A DNA stretch of 64,000 nucleotides from JAKIVR01 sp035933635 (GCA_035933635.1 DASYYY010000008.1:62001-126000), one strand, 5' to 3'. Shown: positions 32,699 through 41,638, numbered from the stretch's first letter. Numbers and translations are program-made. The notes: generated from the letters alone by a model not told the origin.

Positions 32699-33634
32699 AT
32701 GAAGGGCCCCAGAGAGAACCCCGGTCGAACGAGAAAGTACTTCGGAAGTCGCCTCGCAGGAGCGCTCACGGGCGGTGGGATCGCCGCCGTCGCCTTGCTC
32801 CTGGTCGTCGCCCCCGGAGGATTCGCAGCGGTCACCGTGACTCCTCCCTACACCGGCGTCACGTCGAACAGCCTGTCCACGAGCGTCAGCGGTTGTGCCC
32901 ACGCGACCAGCGCGCATCCGTTCAGCTTCAACCTGAACACCGGCCGGGCCGCCTTCACCGGTTCGACGTCCTCGTCGGCGTGCGGCGGAGGCTTTGGAGG
33001 GGTCGGCGGTAGCGCCGCCGGGTCGGTCTCGAGCTCGACCAGCGCCGCCCTCCACCTCGCCCTGCCCTCCGGTCGCCACACCCTCACTACGAACTGGAAC
33101 GCGACCTGGACCGCCGTCGGCTCCGTCTCGGGCGGCGGGTCGTGTCCGACGAGCACCTACACCTACTCGTATCCGCCCACCAACTACTCCTTGACCTACA
33201 CCGACGGGTACTGCGCGGCCGAGTCGTTCGTCCAGGCCTACGTGTTCACCTATCTCTACGACGTGACGAACAACACCTACGTCTTCCCGTCCACGTCGAA
33301 CCTCTCGAACTATGACATCGTGATCGTGAATGCCGCGGCGCAAAAGTACACCTCGATCTACTACGGCTGCTCGACGAGCACGAACGGCACGTCGTGCTTC
33401 ACCTACAACAGCAGCGCTGCGGGACCGACCACGTTCACCTCGATCGGCACCGCCGTCGACCACCTGGTACTGAAGGGGACGTTCGCTTCGACGCACACCT
33501 ACGCGCTCCTCGTCTACGTCGAGGCCTACCTCTACTCGTACACGTCCGGTTGGGCCCACGCCAAGGCGAGTTGCTCACTGAACCTCGGCACCCTAGGGGC
33601 CGGAGTGACCCTGACGTCGTTCACGGTCCATTGA
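32699..33634 (+). CDS. Secreted surface protein, second member of the left-edge family
   Basis: 311 residues from ATG 32699, with GGAG 13 nt upstream. A basic start (RTRKYFGSRLAG) precedes a signal helix (IAAVALLLVVAPGGFAAV). The mature part is extremely rich in Ser, Thr, Tyr and Asn with sequons. Cys are seen in 'SGCAHATS', 'SACGG', 'GGSCPTST', 'DGYCAAE', 'YGCSTSTNGTSC' and 'ASCSLN', suggesting disulfides outside the cell. It shares order and motifs with the truncated protein at the left edge (LPSGRHTLTTNWNATW; ESFVQAYVFTYLYDVTNNTY). No enzyme motif; probably an adhesin-like or sheath protein. Confidence 0.8.
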   Translation: MKGPRENPGRTRKYFGSRLAGALTGGGIAAVALLLVVAPGGFAAVTVTPPYTGVTSNSLSTSVSGCAHATSAHPFSFNLNTGRAAFTGSTSSSACGGGFGGVGGSAAGSVSSSTSAALHLALPSGRHTLTTNWNATWTAVGSVSGGGSCPTSTYTYSYPPTNYSLTYTDGYCAAESFVQAYVFTYLYDVTNNTYVFPSTSNLSNYDIVIVNAAAQKYTSIYYGCSTSTNGTSCFTYNSSAAGPTTFTSIGTAVDHLVLKGTFASTHTYALLVYVEAYLYSYTSGWAHAKASCSLNLGTLGAGVTLTSFTVH

Positions 33635-33699
33635 TTCGAGACCGTGCGAACGTGGCCGGGGGGCGCCCTCCCCTTGGGTCACGGCCGTCTCCCGCACCA

Positions 33700-33720
33700 A
33701 CCCCTTCTTCCTTTTCCTCC
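33700..33720 (+). terminator. T/C-rich tract after the surface-protein gene
   Basis: CCCCTTCTTCCTTTTCCTCC lies about 70 nt after the stop, following a GGGGGCGCCC/CCCC palindrome. Pyrimidine-rich, T-containing tracts on the coding strand are the usual archaeal termination signal, and this is one of few in the window. Confidence 0.4.
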
Positions 33721-33828
33721 AGGATCCAACGGGGTGAGCCGGGCCTCGCGCACCCAGGGCACTCGCGTGCGGAGCGGGCGGCAATCACCCACAATCAACA
33801 TATGCCCGGAAGGGCGCGGGACCCCTGC

Positions 33829-33915
33829 GCTGAGGTAGCCTAGCTCGGCCAAGGCGCCAGATTCGAGATCTGGTTGCGCGCAAGCGCATCGGGAGTTCAA
33901 ATCTCCCCCTCAGCG
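33829..33915 (+). tRNA. tRNA-Ser(CGA)
   Basis: The acceptor GCTGAGG (33829-33835) pairs with CCTCAGC (33908-33914), with G73 discriminator as usual for serine. The anticodon arm CCAGA-TTCGAGA-TCTGG gives anticodon CGA. The long variable arm (TGCGCGCAAGCGCA) marks a class II tRNA, and GGGAG-TTCAAAT-CTCCC is the T arm. No intron; CCA is not encoded. Confidence 0.95.
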
Positions 33916-34081
33916 CTTCCGCCGGCCCGGAGCACTCACCGAACGTGTGAAGCCCTCCTCCGAGGGCTTCTGTTCCGGGCGGAACGGCTCGTACCCGACC
34001 GCCGGAGCGGCCGAGCACCGGACCGTGGAAACTAAGTTCGACCGCCGGTCGAGTCGCGAGCGCACGCATCGCATCGTGTCC

Positions 34082-34342
34082 ATGCCGCTCTCGCAGGAAC
34101 CTTCCGGACCCGATCGGTCCCCGACCGTACACCGTCTGACGTTCCGGGTCGAACGGGCAGGGGGGACCCGTACAATCGAGGTCGAGGTGCCGGACCGCAC
34201 TCCGGTACGGGCGGCGCTTCGGCAGGCGGGGTTGGCCCCGGAGGGTTGCCTGGTTCTGGACGGGGAGGAACCGATACCCCTCGATCTCCCCGCGGAGTCG
34301 GCACGGATCTACACGGTCGTGCCGACCTTCTCCGGCGGCTGA
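34082..34342 (+). CDS. Small archaeal ubiquitin-like modifier (ThiS/MoaD/SAMP type)
   Basis: 86 residues from ATG 34082. Segments 'VHRLTFRVERAGGTRTIEVEV', 'TPVRAALRQAGL', 'EGCLVLDGEEPIPLD' and 'ARIYTVVPTFSGG' follow the beta-grasp fold, and the protein ends in the Gly-Gly needed for adenylation by an E1-like enzyme. SAMPs are joined to protein lysines and also carry sulfur for tRNA thiolation or molybdopterin. No E1 or JAMM peptidase gene is near, so the specific role stays open. It is flanked by tRNA-Ser and by a zinc-ribbon coiled-coil gene. Confidence 0.85.
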   Translation: MPLSQEPSGPDRSPTVHRLTFRVERAGGTRTIEVEVPDRTPVRAALRQAGLAPEGCLVLDGEEPIPLDLPAESARIYTVVPTFSGG

Positions 34343-34413
34343 CCTCCCCGGAATCCGGAGAAAGATTATCCCCCCGGTGACTGATGTACGGAGCGGAGCG
34401 CTGGCTCCACCGG

Positions 34414-35667
34414 ATGCCCGAGGAGTGCAAGGTCTGCGACGCCCCCCTTGAGGCGGGCGCTTCGCACTGCGGGCGGTGCGGCTTCCCGACGGCCCTGACT
34501 GCGGCTGCGGTCATGGGGTTGGGACGGGCCGGGTTCGCCCCGGTCGCCGAAGCCCCGGCCAATGGCGGGGCCGTTCCTGCCGCGGTGACGCCGTCTACCG
34601 CCGAACCTCCCGAGAACGCGACGATCGCGCAGTTCGCCCACGAAGTGTCGCTGGGCTTCGGCCTGATCCACCAGCTCGGGGGCGAGTACACCGATCTGCT
34701 CGGGGAGGTCCAGCAGGCGGCGCTGCTCCAGGCCGACGGGAGGACGAACGATACCCTTGCGCTCCTACGCAACTCGCAGCTCGCCGTATCGACCCGGATG
34801 GGCGAGCTGTTCGACCACCGGTTGGGTGAGTTCGAAGAGCGTCAGCACACGCTGGTGCGGCAGGGGCTGGCCCCGGAGCTGTTGCAGGAGTCGGTCCGCC
34901 TGCGCGCCGAGGCGGCCGACGCGCCGGTGGAACGGGTCGCCGAGCACCTCGCCGAGGCCGACCGCCGCCTCGCGCAGACGGAGTCGGATTGGGGCGAGCT
35001 CAAGGCGATGCTGCGCCAGGTCGACCAGGTCCGAGTCGCCGCGGGCAAGGTCGGCCAGGAGTTCCCGCAGGTGGACGCCGAGTTCGAGCCGCTGCGCACC
35101 TTCGTCGACCGGACCGACATCCGGCCCGCCGAGCTCGCCGAAGCGCTCGCGAGCAGTTCCAAGATCCTGCGGTTCTATCACGAGGCGCTCTCACCGCAGT
35201 TGCAGGCGGAGCTCGACCAGCACGCCGCGCGCCTCGCCCAGCACCGGCCCGACCACGTGCCCAGCCGCAAGGCGCGCCAGACCCATTCCGACGCCAACCG
35301 GCACCTCCGCAGCGGTCGGGTCGCCGAGGCGGCGCTTCGACTCGACGAACTGCGCGCATCCATCCGCGAGCTCGATGCACTGCCTCCGGACCCGCCGGAA
35401 CCGGAGCCCGAGCCCGTGGACGTCCCGGTCGAAGGGCCCCGGCCGGCGCCGCCGGCGCAGGCCATCTCCGCCCTGATGCTCCGCGCCCGCGAACTGGCGG
35501 CACGGATCAAGCACCTTCCCCCCAACAGCCCCCGAGCGGAACGGGCCGCCCAGGGGATCCGCGCGGCCACCGAGCTCCTGCGGGATCGCCGATTGGAAGA
35601 GGCCGACCGGACCCTCCAAGAGCTCATGCGCTCGCTCGAGGAGCCCGAAGCGATGACGGAGGGCTAG
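34414..35667 (+). CDS. Zinc-ribbon / coiled-coil protein A
   Basis: 417 residues from ATG 34414. An ATG 30 nt upstream is in frame but lies only about 20 nt from the GATTATC box at 34363, too near for translation from the expected transcript start. The N-terminus is a zinc ribbon (CKVCDAPLEAGASHCGRCG). Residues about 80-330 are long Glu/Ala/Arg-rich helices ('LGEFEERQHTLVRQGLAPEL', 'RVAEHLAEADRRLAQTESDW'). After a Pro-rich linker (PEPEPEPVDVP) another helical hairpin closes the protein. No enzyme motif. It is followed 6 nt later by a second protein of similar make-up; both together suggest a structural or scaffolding pair. Confidence 0.7.
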   Translation: MPEECKVCDAPLEAGASHCGRCGFPTALTAAAVMGLGRAGFAPVAEAPANGGAVPAAVTPSTAEPPENATIAQFAHEVSLGFGLIHQLGGEYTDLLGEVQQAALLQADGRTNDTLALLRNSQLAVSTRMGELFDHRLGEFEERQHTLVRQGLAPELLQESVRLRAEAADAPVERVAEHLAEADRRLAQTESDWGELKAMLRQVDQVRVAAGKVGQEFPQVDAEFEPLRTFVDRTDIRPAELAEALASSSKILRFYHEALSPQLQAELDQHAARLAQHRPDHVPSRKARQTHSDANRHLRSGRVAEAALRLDELRASIRELDALPPDPPEPEPEPVDVPVEGPRPAPPAQAISALMLRARELAARIKHLPPNSPRAERAAQGIRAATELLRDRRLEEADRTLQELMRSLEEPEAMTEG

Positions 35668-35673
35668 TTCGCC

Positions 35674-36735
35674 ATGTCGCCTCCCGCCGGGCCGGCATCG
35701 GTGAGCGCGAGCGTGGAGTCCGGGGAGCGCGACCCGATCGGCGAGCGTCTCGAGCGGTGGTCGGCCCGGGCCGAATCCCTGGCCGCCGAGGGGCTCCCGA
35801 TGCCGATCCAGCAAGTCCGCGATCTCGTCGGGCAGCTGCGTGCGGCCGGCGAGGATGCCCGTGCCGAGCAGGCGCTGGGAAGGGCCGAGCACCTCCTCGA
35901 GCGGGCTTCCCACGATTGGACGCTTCTGAGCGAGCTGCTGCGCCGCGTGGACGAGCTCAAAGAGCTCGGCACCCGCGCGGGACTTCCACTGGGCGAGCTC
36001 GACGCCCGGGTCGGTGACCCGCGCGAGCCGCTCAAGGACGCCCGCCTCTCCGAAGCCCTGCTCGAGAAGGCCTCGGCGCTCGCCTCCAAGCAGCTCGCCG
36101 TGCTGGGTGACCTGATGCCCAAGTACTTCCTGACCGAGGCCCAGGCGCTTGGCAAGACGATCCAGGAGGCCAAGGAGCGGGGCCACGAGGTCACCGAGGC
36201 CGGCGAGCGGCTCGACCAGTTCGTGCGAGCGATGCGGGCCGGACAACTCCGCGGTACCGCGCTCGCCTTCTTGGAGCTCAAGGATGCCGTCACGGCCCTC
36301 ACCGCCGGGCCGCCCGCCGCGGAGGTCCGCGCCGACGAGGAGCAGGAGATCCTCCGCGAGGCCCGGCAGCTCGCGCGTCGGCTCAATCGGATCAAGGGTC
36401 GGGCTCGCGATGCCTCGAGCGCGGCCCGGTTGGTCAAGCAGGTGAAGGCGGCGCTGGCCGAGGACCGGCGATACTCCTCCCCGGAAGAGGAGATCGAAGA
36501 GCTGTGGGGGGAGGTCGACCGGCTCACGCGCGAGCGCTCGGCCGCTGCCGACCCGGAGCCCGAGCCGGCGCCCACCGTGGCCCCCAGAGTGCCGGAACCG
36601 GCGCTGGACACTACCGGGATCCCTGCCGAACTCCTCGAGGCGGCCAACGCCCCGATGGAACCCGCCCCGGCCACGCCCAAGCGGCGCCGCTCCCGCTCCC
36701 GCGAGGTGCCCGAGGAGCCCTCGACGGCGCCCTGA
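35674..36735 (+). CDS. Coiled-coil protein B
   Basis: 353 residues, mostly helical. 'IGERLERWSARAESLAAEG', 'EQALGRAEHLLERASHDWTL', 'ELLRRVDELKELG' and 'EEIEELWGEVDRLTRERSA' are clear amphipathic segments. It recalls protein A in composition and helix pattern ('A...L..AE..L......W..L...L..VDE.....'), so the two may have arisen by duplication; B has lost or never had the zinc ribbon. The tail is Pro-rich with basic 'PKRRRSRSRE'. Likely in one operon with A (6-nt gap). Function unknown. Confidence 0.7.
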   Translation: MSPPAGPASVSASVESGERDPIGERLERWSARAESLAAEGLPMPIQQVRDLVGQLRAAGEDARAEQALGRAEHLLERASHDWTLLSELLRRVDELKELGTRAGLPLGELDARVGDPREPLKDARLSEALLEKASALASKQLAVLGDLMPKYFLTEAQALGKTIQEAKERGHEVTEAGERLDQFVRAMRAGQLRGTALAFLELKDAVTALTAGPPAAEVRADEEQEILREARQLARRLNRIKGRARDASSAARLVKQVKAALAEDRRYSSPEEEIEELWGEVDRLTRERSAAADPEPEPAPTVAPRVPEPALDTTGIPAELLEAANAPMEPAPATPKRRRSRSREVPEEPSTAP

Positions 36736-36840
36736 CGTCGACCACGCCCTGGGCCAGGAACTGGAACGGGCACGGTCGGCCCAGCCGCCGACACTACCAC
36801 GGCCGGGACGTCGCGCCCCCGACGTGAACAGCCCGAAAAC

Positions 36841-36849
36841 CTTTAATAT
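36841..36849 (+). promoter_or_regulatory. TATA box of the gar1-tfb operon, with a second box 20 bp downstream
   Basis: CTTTAATATG is centred 28 nt before the TTG start of gar1, so a leaderless mRNA is likely. The stretch to 36870 is the most AT-rich of the neighbourhood and includes a second GGTTTATATGA at 36861-36871, which could start a shorter transcript. Confidence 0.6.
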
Positions 36850-36872
36850 GTATCGAAAATGGTTTATATGAC

Positions 36873-37148
36873 TTGTCGCGCGCACGAGCGGCGGCCCCAC
36901 ACCGCGGTCCCGACGTTGCCCGCATCCTCGCAGTGACCCCGAACGGGACGGTCACGGCGCGGTCAATCTCCTCCGAGTTTCCATCCGAAGGGGCCGAGTT
37001 ATCCTGCGCCAAGCCTCCCTTCAGCGCCGTGGTGGTGCGCGTCTTCGGTCCCGTCTCCCGTCCCTATCTCGCGCTGCGGCCCCGACGCCCGCTCGAGGCG
37101 TCGACGGCCGCTTCGCTCATCGGCTGCGCGGTGGCTGCGAGAGGTTAG
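36873..37148 (+). CDS. gar1: H/ACA RNP protein Gar1-like
   Basis: 91 residues from TTG 36873, the only in-frame start before the first conserved strand. 'VARILAVTPNGTVTARS', 'AELSCAKPPFSAVVVRVFGPV' and 'RPYLALRP' fit Gar1, whose core is 'IG.V.DVFGPV..PYV.I.P'. Gar1 stabilises H/ACA guide RNA particles that make pseudouridine in rRNA. Its place 2 nt before tfb agrees with the gar1-tfb pair common in euryarchaea. The sequence is short and divergent in the middle, so confidence rests on both motif and context. Confidence 0.75.
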   Translation: MSRARAAAPHRGPDVARILAVTPNGTVTARSISSEFPSEGAELSCAKPPFSAVVVRVFGPVSRPYLALRPRRPLEASTAASLIGCAVAARG

Positions 37149-37150
37149 CA

Positions 37151-38122
37151 ATGCAGGGTGGAAACGGGGGCGTCGCCAACGAGCCGAAACCGGCCGAGCG
37201 GACGGGGGAGGCGGCGGTGCCGACCCGTTGCTCCAACTGCGGATCGACCCACCTGACCCGGGACTACGAACGCGGGGAGCTCGTCTGCGACGAGTGCGGT
37301 CTGGTCCTCGAGGAGGGGATGATCGACCAGGGGCCCGAGTGGCGCGCCTTCGATGCCGAGCAGGGCGAGAAGCGCACCCGCACGGGGGCCCCGACCACGC
37401 TCACGATCCACGACAAGGGGCTTTCGACCGAGATCGGTTGGAAGAACCGGGACCCCTACGGCAAGTCGATCCCCACGCGCAACCGCGCCCAGCTCTACCG
37501 GCTGAGGAAGTGGCAGCGCCGCATCCGCGTCTCCAATGCCACCGAGCGGAATCTGGCCTTCGCGCTCGCGGAACTGGACCGGATCGCCTCGTCGATGGCC
37601 CTCCCGCGAAACGTCCGGGAGACGGCGGCGATGATCTACCGCAAAGCCGTCGCGCGGAACCTGATCCGGGGCCGGTCGATCGAGGGCGTGGTGGCCGCCT
37701 CACTCTACGGCAGCTGCCGCCAGTGCAACGTGCCCCGCACGCTCGACGAGATCGCGAGCAAGTCGAGGATCGGGCGCAAGGAGATCGGCCGCACCTACCG
37801 GTTCATGACGCGGGAGCTCAAGCTCAAGCTGATGCCCACGCGTCCGCAGGACTACATCCAGCGGTTCTGCTCGGAGCTCAAGCTCAAGGGCGAGGTCCAG
37901 ACGCGCGCGAGCGAGATCCTCAAGGAGGCGACCGAACGGGAACTGACCAGCGGTCGCGGGCCGACCGGGGTGGCCGCCGCCGCGATCTACATCTCCTCCG
38001 TGCAGTGCGGCGAGCGCCGCACCCAGCGCGAGGTCGCCGAGGTCGCGGGCGTGACCGAGGTCACGATCCGCAACCGGTACAAGGAGCTCACCGAGAAGCT
38101 CAACCTGCGCGTGGTCCTGTGA
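37151..38122 (+). CDS. tfb: Transcription initiation factor IIB (TFB)
   Basis: 323 residues. The N-terminal zinc ribbon is 'CSNCGSTHLTRDYERGELVCDECGLVLEEGMID', followed by the B-finger/B-reader region 'GPEWRAFDAEQ' and 'TRTGAPTTLTIHDKGLST'. Two cyclin folds follow (about residues 125-220 and 225-320), with 'IRGRSIEGVVAASLYGSCRQCN' and 'SGRGPTGVAAAAIYISSVQCG' and the C-terminal helix-turn-helix 'TQREVAEVAGVTEVTIRNRYKEL'. It recruits RNA polymerase to TBP-bound TATA/BRE. Co-transcribed with gar1. Confidence 0.98.
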   Translation: MQGGNGGVANEPKPAERTGEAAVPTRCSNCGSTHLTRDYERGELVCDECGLVLEEGMIDQGPEWRAFDAEQGEKRTRTGAPTTLTIHDKGLSTEIGWKNRDPYGKSIPTRNRAQLYRLRKWQRRIRVSNATERNLAFALAELDRIASSMALPRNVRETAAMIYRKAVARNLIRGRSIEGVVAASLYGSCRQCNVPRTLDEIASKSRIGRKEIGRTYRFMTRELKLKLMPTRPQDYIQRFCSELKLKGEVQTRASEILKEATERELTSGRGPTGVAAAAIYISSVQCGERRTQREVAEVAGVTEVTIRNRYKELTEKLNLRVVL

Positions 38123-38134
38123 GGTGACCGGCGG

Positions 38135-39583
38135 GTGGAGGACCTCCTCCGACTCGCCGTCGAGACCGCCTCGCCGCGGACGGTGCGTTGCGCCGAGGTG
38201 CGGCTCGTCGAGCGAGCCCGCGCCGAATCGCTGACGATCCGCAACGGCCTCGCCGGGGCGCTGACCGCCTCGGAGAACGCGGGGATCGGGATCCGCGTAC
38301 GGACCGATCGAGCGTGGGGTTTCGCGGCGACCTCGCGCCTGGACCGTACCGCGGTCCTAGAGACGGCCCGGAGCGCCGTGCGGGCCGCACGTGCCGCCGC
38401 GCGGAGCACCCGGGAACGGCTCCCGGTCACCGACGAACCGGTGGTATCCGACGGTCGGTACTCCTCGGTGGTGCGCGAGGACCCCTTCGAGGTCGCGCGC
38501 GAGGAAAAACTCGCGTTGCTGCAGGAGGCCGAGCAGCGGCTCCACGTCGGACCGGAGGTGAAGTCCGCCGAGGCGAGCTACCGCGCCTGGTCCGAGTCCA
38601 AGTGGTTCGCCTCGTCGGAAGGACGGTCCTATCGGTCGACGATCACGCACGTCGGCGCCGGTCTGAAGGCGACGGCGATCGGGCACGGACAGGTCCAGCG
38701 GCGGAGCGCCCCGACCTCCTTCGGCGGCGACTTCCGCCAGGCCGGGTTCGAGTACATCCGCGCCCTCGGGCTCCCCGAACGCTCGGAGTCGGTGGGGCGC
38801 GAGGCCGTCGAACTATTGACCGCGCGGACCCCGGGGGAGGGGCCGACGACCGTGGTCCTCGGCTCCGACCAGCTCGCCCTCCAGGTGCACGAGTCGGTCG
38901 GGCATGCGACCGAGCTCGACCGGATCTACGCGATGGAGGCCGGATACGCCGGCACGAGCTGGGTCGAGCCGGACCGGATCGGTCGGCTGACCTACGGCGG
39001 TCCGCTCATGAACGTCGTCGCCGACGCGACCGAACCCGGCGGACTCGGGAGCTTCGGGTTCGATGACGAGGGGCTCCCGGCCCGCCGCACCGAGATCGTC
39101 CGCGCCGGGCAGCTCGTCGGTGCGCTGACCTCCCGCGAGACGGCGGCGCGGAGGGGCGACCGGGTCTCGGGAGCGACGGCCCGAGCCGAGGGGTTCTACC
39201 GCGCCCCGCTCATCCGGATGACGAACGTCGATCTCCTCCCCGGGGACCATACGATGGAGGAGCTCCTCGAGGGCGTCGCCGACGGGATCTACCTCGAGAC
39301 CAATCGCTCGTGGTCGATCGATGACAAGCGCCTCAACTTCCAGTTCAGCACCGAGATCGGCCGCCGGATCGTTGGGGGCGAGCTCGGCCCGCTCGTCCGC
39401 AATCCGATCTACTCGGGGATGACCCCGGCGTTCTGGTCGTCGCTCGACGCCGTCGGCGACGCCGCGACCTGGCATCTCTGGGGCGTGCCCAACTGCGGCA
39501 AGGGCCAGCCCGGGCAGGTCGCCCGCGTCGGCCACGGTGCGCCGGCCGCACGGTTCCGCAACGTCCAGGTCCGAGGGGGATGA
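38135..39583 (+). CDS. tldD: TldD-type metalloprotease subunit
   Basis: 482 residues from GTG 38135 with GAGGTGA upstream. The zinc site is 'LQVHESVGHATELDRIYAME' with HExxH, and the distal part includes 'GGLGSFGFDDEGLPARRTEIVRAG', 'SGATARAEGFYRAPLIRMTN' and 'TNRSWSIDDKRLNFQFSTEIG'. TldD with TldE/PmbA forms a heterodimeric protease that trims unfolded or modified peptides in a narrow cavity. The pmbA gene overlaps its 3' end, so both subunits are made together. Confidence 0.93.
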   Translation: MEDLLRLAVETASPRTVRCAEVRLVERARAESLTIRNGLAGALTASENAGIGIRVRTDRAWGFAATSRLDRTAVLETARSAVRAARAAARSTRERLPVTDEPVVSDGRYSSVVREDPFEVAREEKLALLQEAEQRLHVGPEVKSAEASYRAWSESKWFASSEGRSYRSTITHVGAGLKATAIGHGQVQRRSAPTSFGGDFRQAGFEYIRALGLPERSESVGREAVELLTARTPGEGPTTVVLGSDQLALQVHESVGHATELDRIYAMEAGYAGTSWVEPDRIGRLTYGGPLMNVVADATEPGGLGSFGFDDEGLPARRTEIVRAGQLVGALTSRETAARRGDRVSGATARAEGFYRAPLIRMTNVDLLPGDHTMEELLEGVADGIYLETNRSWSIDDKRLNFQFSTEIGRRIVGGELGPLVRNPIYSGMTPAFWSSLDAVGDAATWHLWGVPNCGKGQPGQVARVGHGAPAARFRNVQVRGG

Positions 39584-40962
39584 TGCCGACCGTCTTCGAC
39601 GGCGACCAGGTGTTGGAGCGGGTCCTGGAACTCCTCCCTCCGGGCGCCACCGCCGACGCCCGCTGGGAGTGGGAGCGGTTCACGACCATGCGCTTTGCGA
39701 ACGGTTGGATCCACCAGCCCCACATCGAACAGGTCGCGAGCCTCTCGGTGCGTGCGGAGGTGGAGGGCCGACTGGGGATCGCGACCACGCTCGACCTCCG
39801 GCCGGAGAGCCTGCAGCGGACGGTCGACGAGGCGGTAGCCCTCGCCCGCTGTGCGCCGGTCGAACGCACCTTCCCCGGATTCCCCGGGGGCGGCACGATC
39901 GCACCGTCGACCCCGTACTCGACCGTCACCGCGCGGCTGACCCCGGAGGAGGCCGGACGGTGGACCGAGCAGCTCCTCGAGGGCGCACGTGCCAGCGCGC
40001 CGGAGGGGCGGATCAGCGGCGTCGCCCACTTCGGCGACACTCGGCTCCATGTGGCCAACACCTCCGGGCGCCGCGCGCGGACCCGACGCTCGCTGGCCGC
40101 CGCTCGCGTGCTGGTCGAACGTCTCGCGTTCGACCCGCCGAGCACCGGCTGGGCCGAGGCGGCCCACTTCGATCATCGCAAGCTGCGCCCCCGCGAGGTC
40201 GGCGTAGAGGCCGGCGAGAGGGCCGCGAGGGCGGCTCCCGTGGCCATCGAGCCCGGGGCCTACCGCGTCGTGCTCGACGGGAGCGCGGCCGCCAAGCTCG
40301 TCTCGGAGCTCGGGTACCTCGGCTTCGGCGCCCGCGGTGCGGAGGATGGCTGGAGCTGCCTGGCGCGTCGCCGCGGGCGGCGGATCGCGCCGGAGGGGTT
40401 CTCCATCACCGACGACGGGCGATCGGTCGAGACGCTCCCGCAAGGGATCGACTTCGAGGGGACCGCGAAACGTCGCACCCCGCTCGTGCGCGACGGGATC
40501 GCCGGCGGGGCGGTCAGCGACCTGCTCAGCGGGGCGCGTCGCCGGTCCCGTACCACCGGCCACGCGTGGCCGCCCGAGGCACCGTGGGGCGAGTTCGGTG
40601 CCGTCCCGCAGAACACCATCGTCTCCCGGGGAAAGGCGCGCGACCTCGATGAGCTCGTACGCGAGACGCGCCGGGGGATCCTCGTGACGCGCTTCCACTA
40701 CGTCCGGACCGTCGACGAGAGCAAGGCGATCCTGACAGGGATGACCCGCGACGGCACCTACAAGATCGAGCGGGGCGAGATCACCGAACCCGTGCGCAAT
40801 CTCCGCTTCACCGAGAGCGTACTGACGGCCCTGGGCGGGCTCGAGCTCTGGGGGCGCGACCGCCGGTGCTTCACCGATGACGACGAGCGCGGGGCGGTGG
40901 CCACCACCGCCGCACCCATGCTCACTCGGCGGTTCCGGTTCACCTCCGCTACCCTCTTTTAA
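39580..40962 (+). CDS. pmbA: TldE/PmbA-type partner subunit
   Basis: 460 residues, ATG overlapping the tldD stop. 'TMRFANGWIHQPHIEQVASLSVRAEVEGRLGIA' is the N-terminal PmbA/TldA strand set. 'RTRRSLAAARVLVERLAFDPPSTGWA', 'VEAGERAARAAPVAIEPGAYRVVLDGSAAAKLVSELGYLG' and 'LVTRFHYVRTVDESKAILTG' follow the family order. As in TldE, the HExxH of TldD is absent, so this is the non-metal subunit of the protease. Confidence 0.9.
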   Translation: MMPTVFDGDQVLERVLELLPPGATADARWEWERFTTMRFANGWIHQPHIEQVASLSVRAEVEGRLGIATTLDLRPESLQRTVDEAVALARCAPVERTFPGFPGGGTIAPSTPYSTVTARLTPEEAGRWTEQLLEGARASAPEGRISGVAHFGDTRLHVANTSGRRARTRRSLAAARVLVERLAFDPPSTGWAEAAHFDHRKLRPREVGVEAGERAARAAPVAIEPGAYRVVLDGSAAAKLVSELGYLGFGARGAEDGWSCLARRRGRRIAPEGFSITDDGRSVETLPQGIDFEGTAKRRTPLVRDGIAGGAVSDLLSGARRRSRTTGHAWPPEAPWGEFGAVPQNTIVSRGKARDLDELVRETRRGILVTRFHYVRTVDESKAILTGMTRDGTYKIERGEITEPVRNLRFTESVLTALGGLELWGRDRRCFTDDDERGAVATTAAPMLTRRFRFTSATLF

Positions 40963-40984
40963 GCGGCGATACGTACACGGAGGG

Positions 40985-41638
40985 ATGACCCGTCCCCTCC
41001 CGCTCGCCGTCTTTGTCTCGGGGCAGGGGACGACCCTCGACGCGCTCGCCGAGGTGGTCCAGGGCGGCCATCTTCCCGCACGCATCTCCATCGTGCTCGC
41101 CGACCGGCCCCACGCGGTAGGGATCGAACGTGCACGGCACCGTGGGTTGCCCACCGAGGTCCTCCCGTTCCGCGGGCTTCCCGAGGCCGAGTGGGTCGAG
41201 CGCGCGGACCGGCTGCTGCACGCGCGCGGGGTCGAACTGGTCGTGCTCGCCGGGTTCCTGGCCATCCTGCCCACCCGGTTCGTCGAGCTGTGGGAAGGTC
41301 GCATCATCAATCTCCATCCGTCGCTCCTCCCCCGCTACGGCGGTCGCGGGTACTACGGTTCCCGGGTGCTCGAGGCGATCATCGACAGCGGGGACCAGGC
41401 GACGGGCGTGAGCGTCCACCTCGTCACGCCCGCGGTCGACGAGGGCCCCGTCCTCGAGCAGCGCGAGTTCCACATCGCCGAGGGGGAGACCGTCGAGACG
41501 CTGCGCGAGCGGATCCGGCCCTACGAGATCGCCGCGCTGGAGAGCGTCATCCGGCAGTTCGCCGACGGCACCCTCCCGCTCCCCTACCATCCACCGGCGC
41601 GCGCAACCCCCACGGGGGCTCGGCGGCGGCCCGGCTAG
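40985..41638 (+). CDS. purN: Phosphoribosylglycinamide formyltransferase PurN
   Basis: 217 residues from ATG 40985, about 27 nt after a TTTTAAG box and with GGAGGG just before it. 'LAVFVSGQGTTLDALAEVV' is the phosphate-binding start, 'LVVLAGFLAILP..FVELWEGRIINLHPSLLPRYGG' contains the catalytic Asn and His, and 'GDQATGVSVHLVTPAVDEGPVLEQREF' the catalytic Asp. The enzyme transfers a formyl group to GAR in purine synthesis. The terminal 20 residues are disordered. Its stop overlaps that of the convergent ParB-like gene. Confidence 0.93.
   Translation: MTRPLPLAVFVSGQGTTLDALAEVVQGGHLPARISIVLADRPHAVGIERARHRGLPTEVLPFRGLPEAEWVERADRLLHARGVELVVLAGFLAILPTRFVELWEGRIINLHPSLLPRYGGRGYYGSRVLEAIIDSGDQATGVSVHLVTPAVDEGPVLEQREFHIAEGETVETLRERIRPYEIAALESVIRQFADGTLPLPYHPPARATPTGARRRPG

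Noticed and set aside
36794..37012. Minus-strand 72-codon frame over the gar1 promoter
   Set aside because: It reads through the TATA boxes and has no family features, while the other strand encodes a Gar1-like protein.
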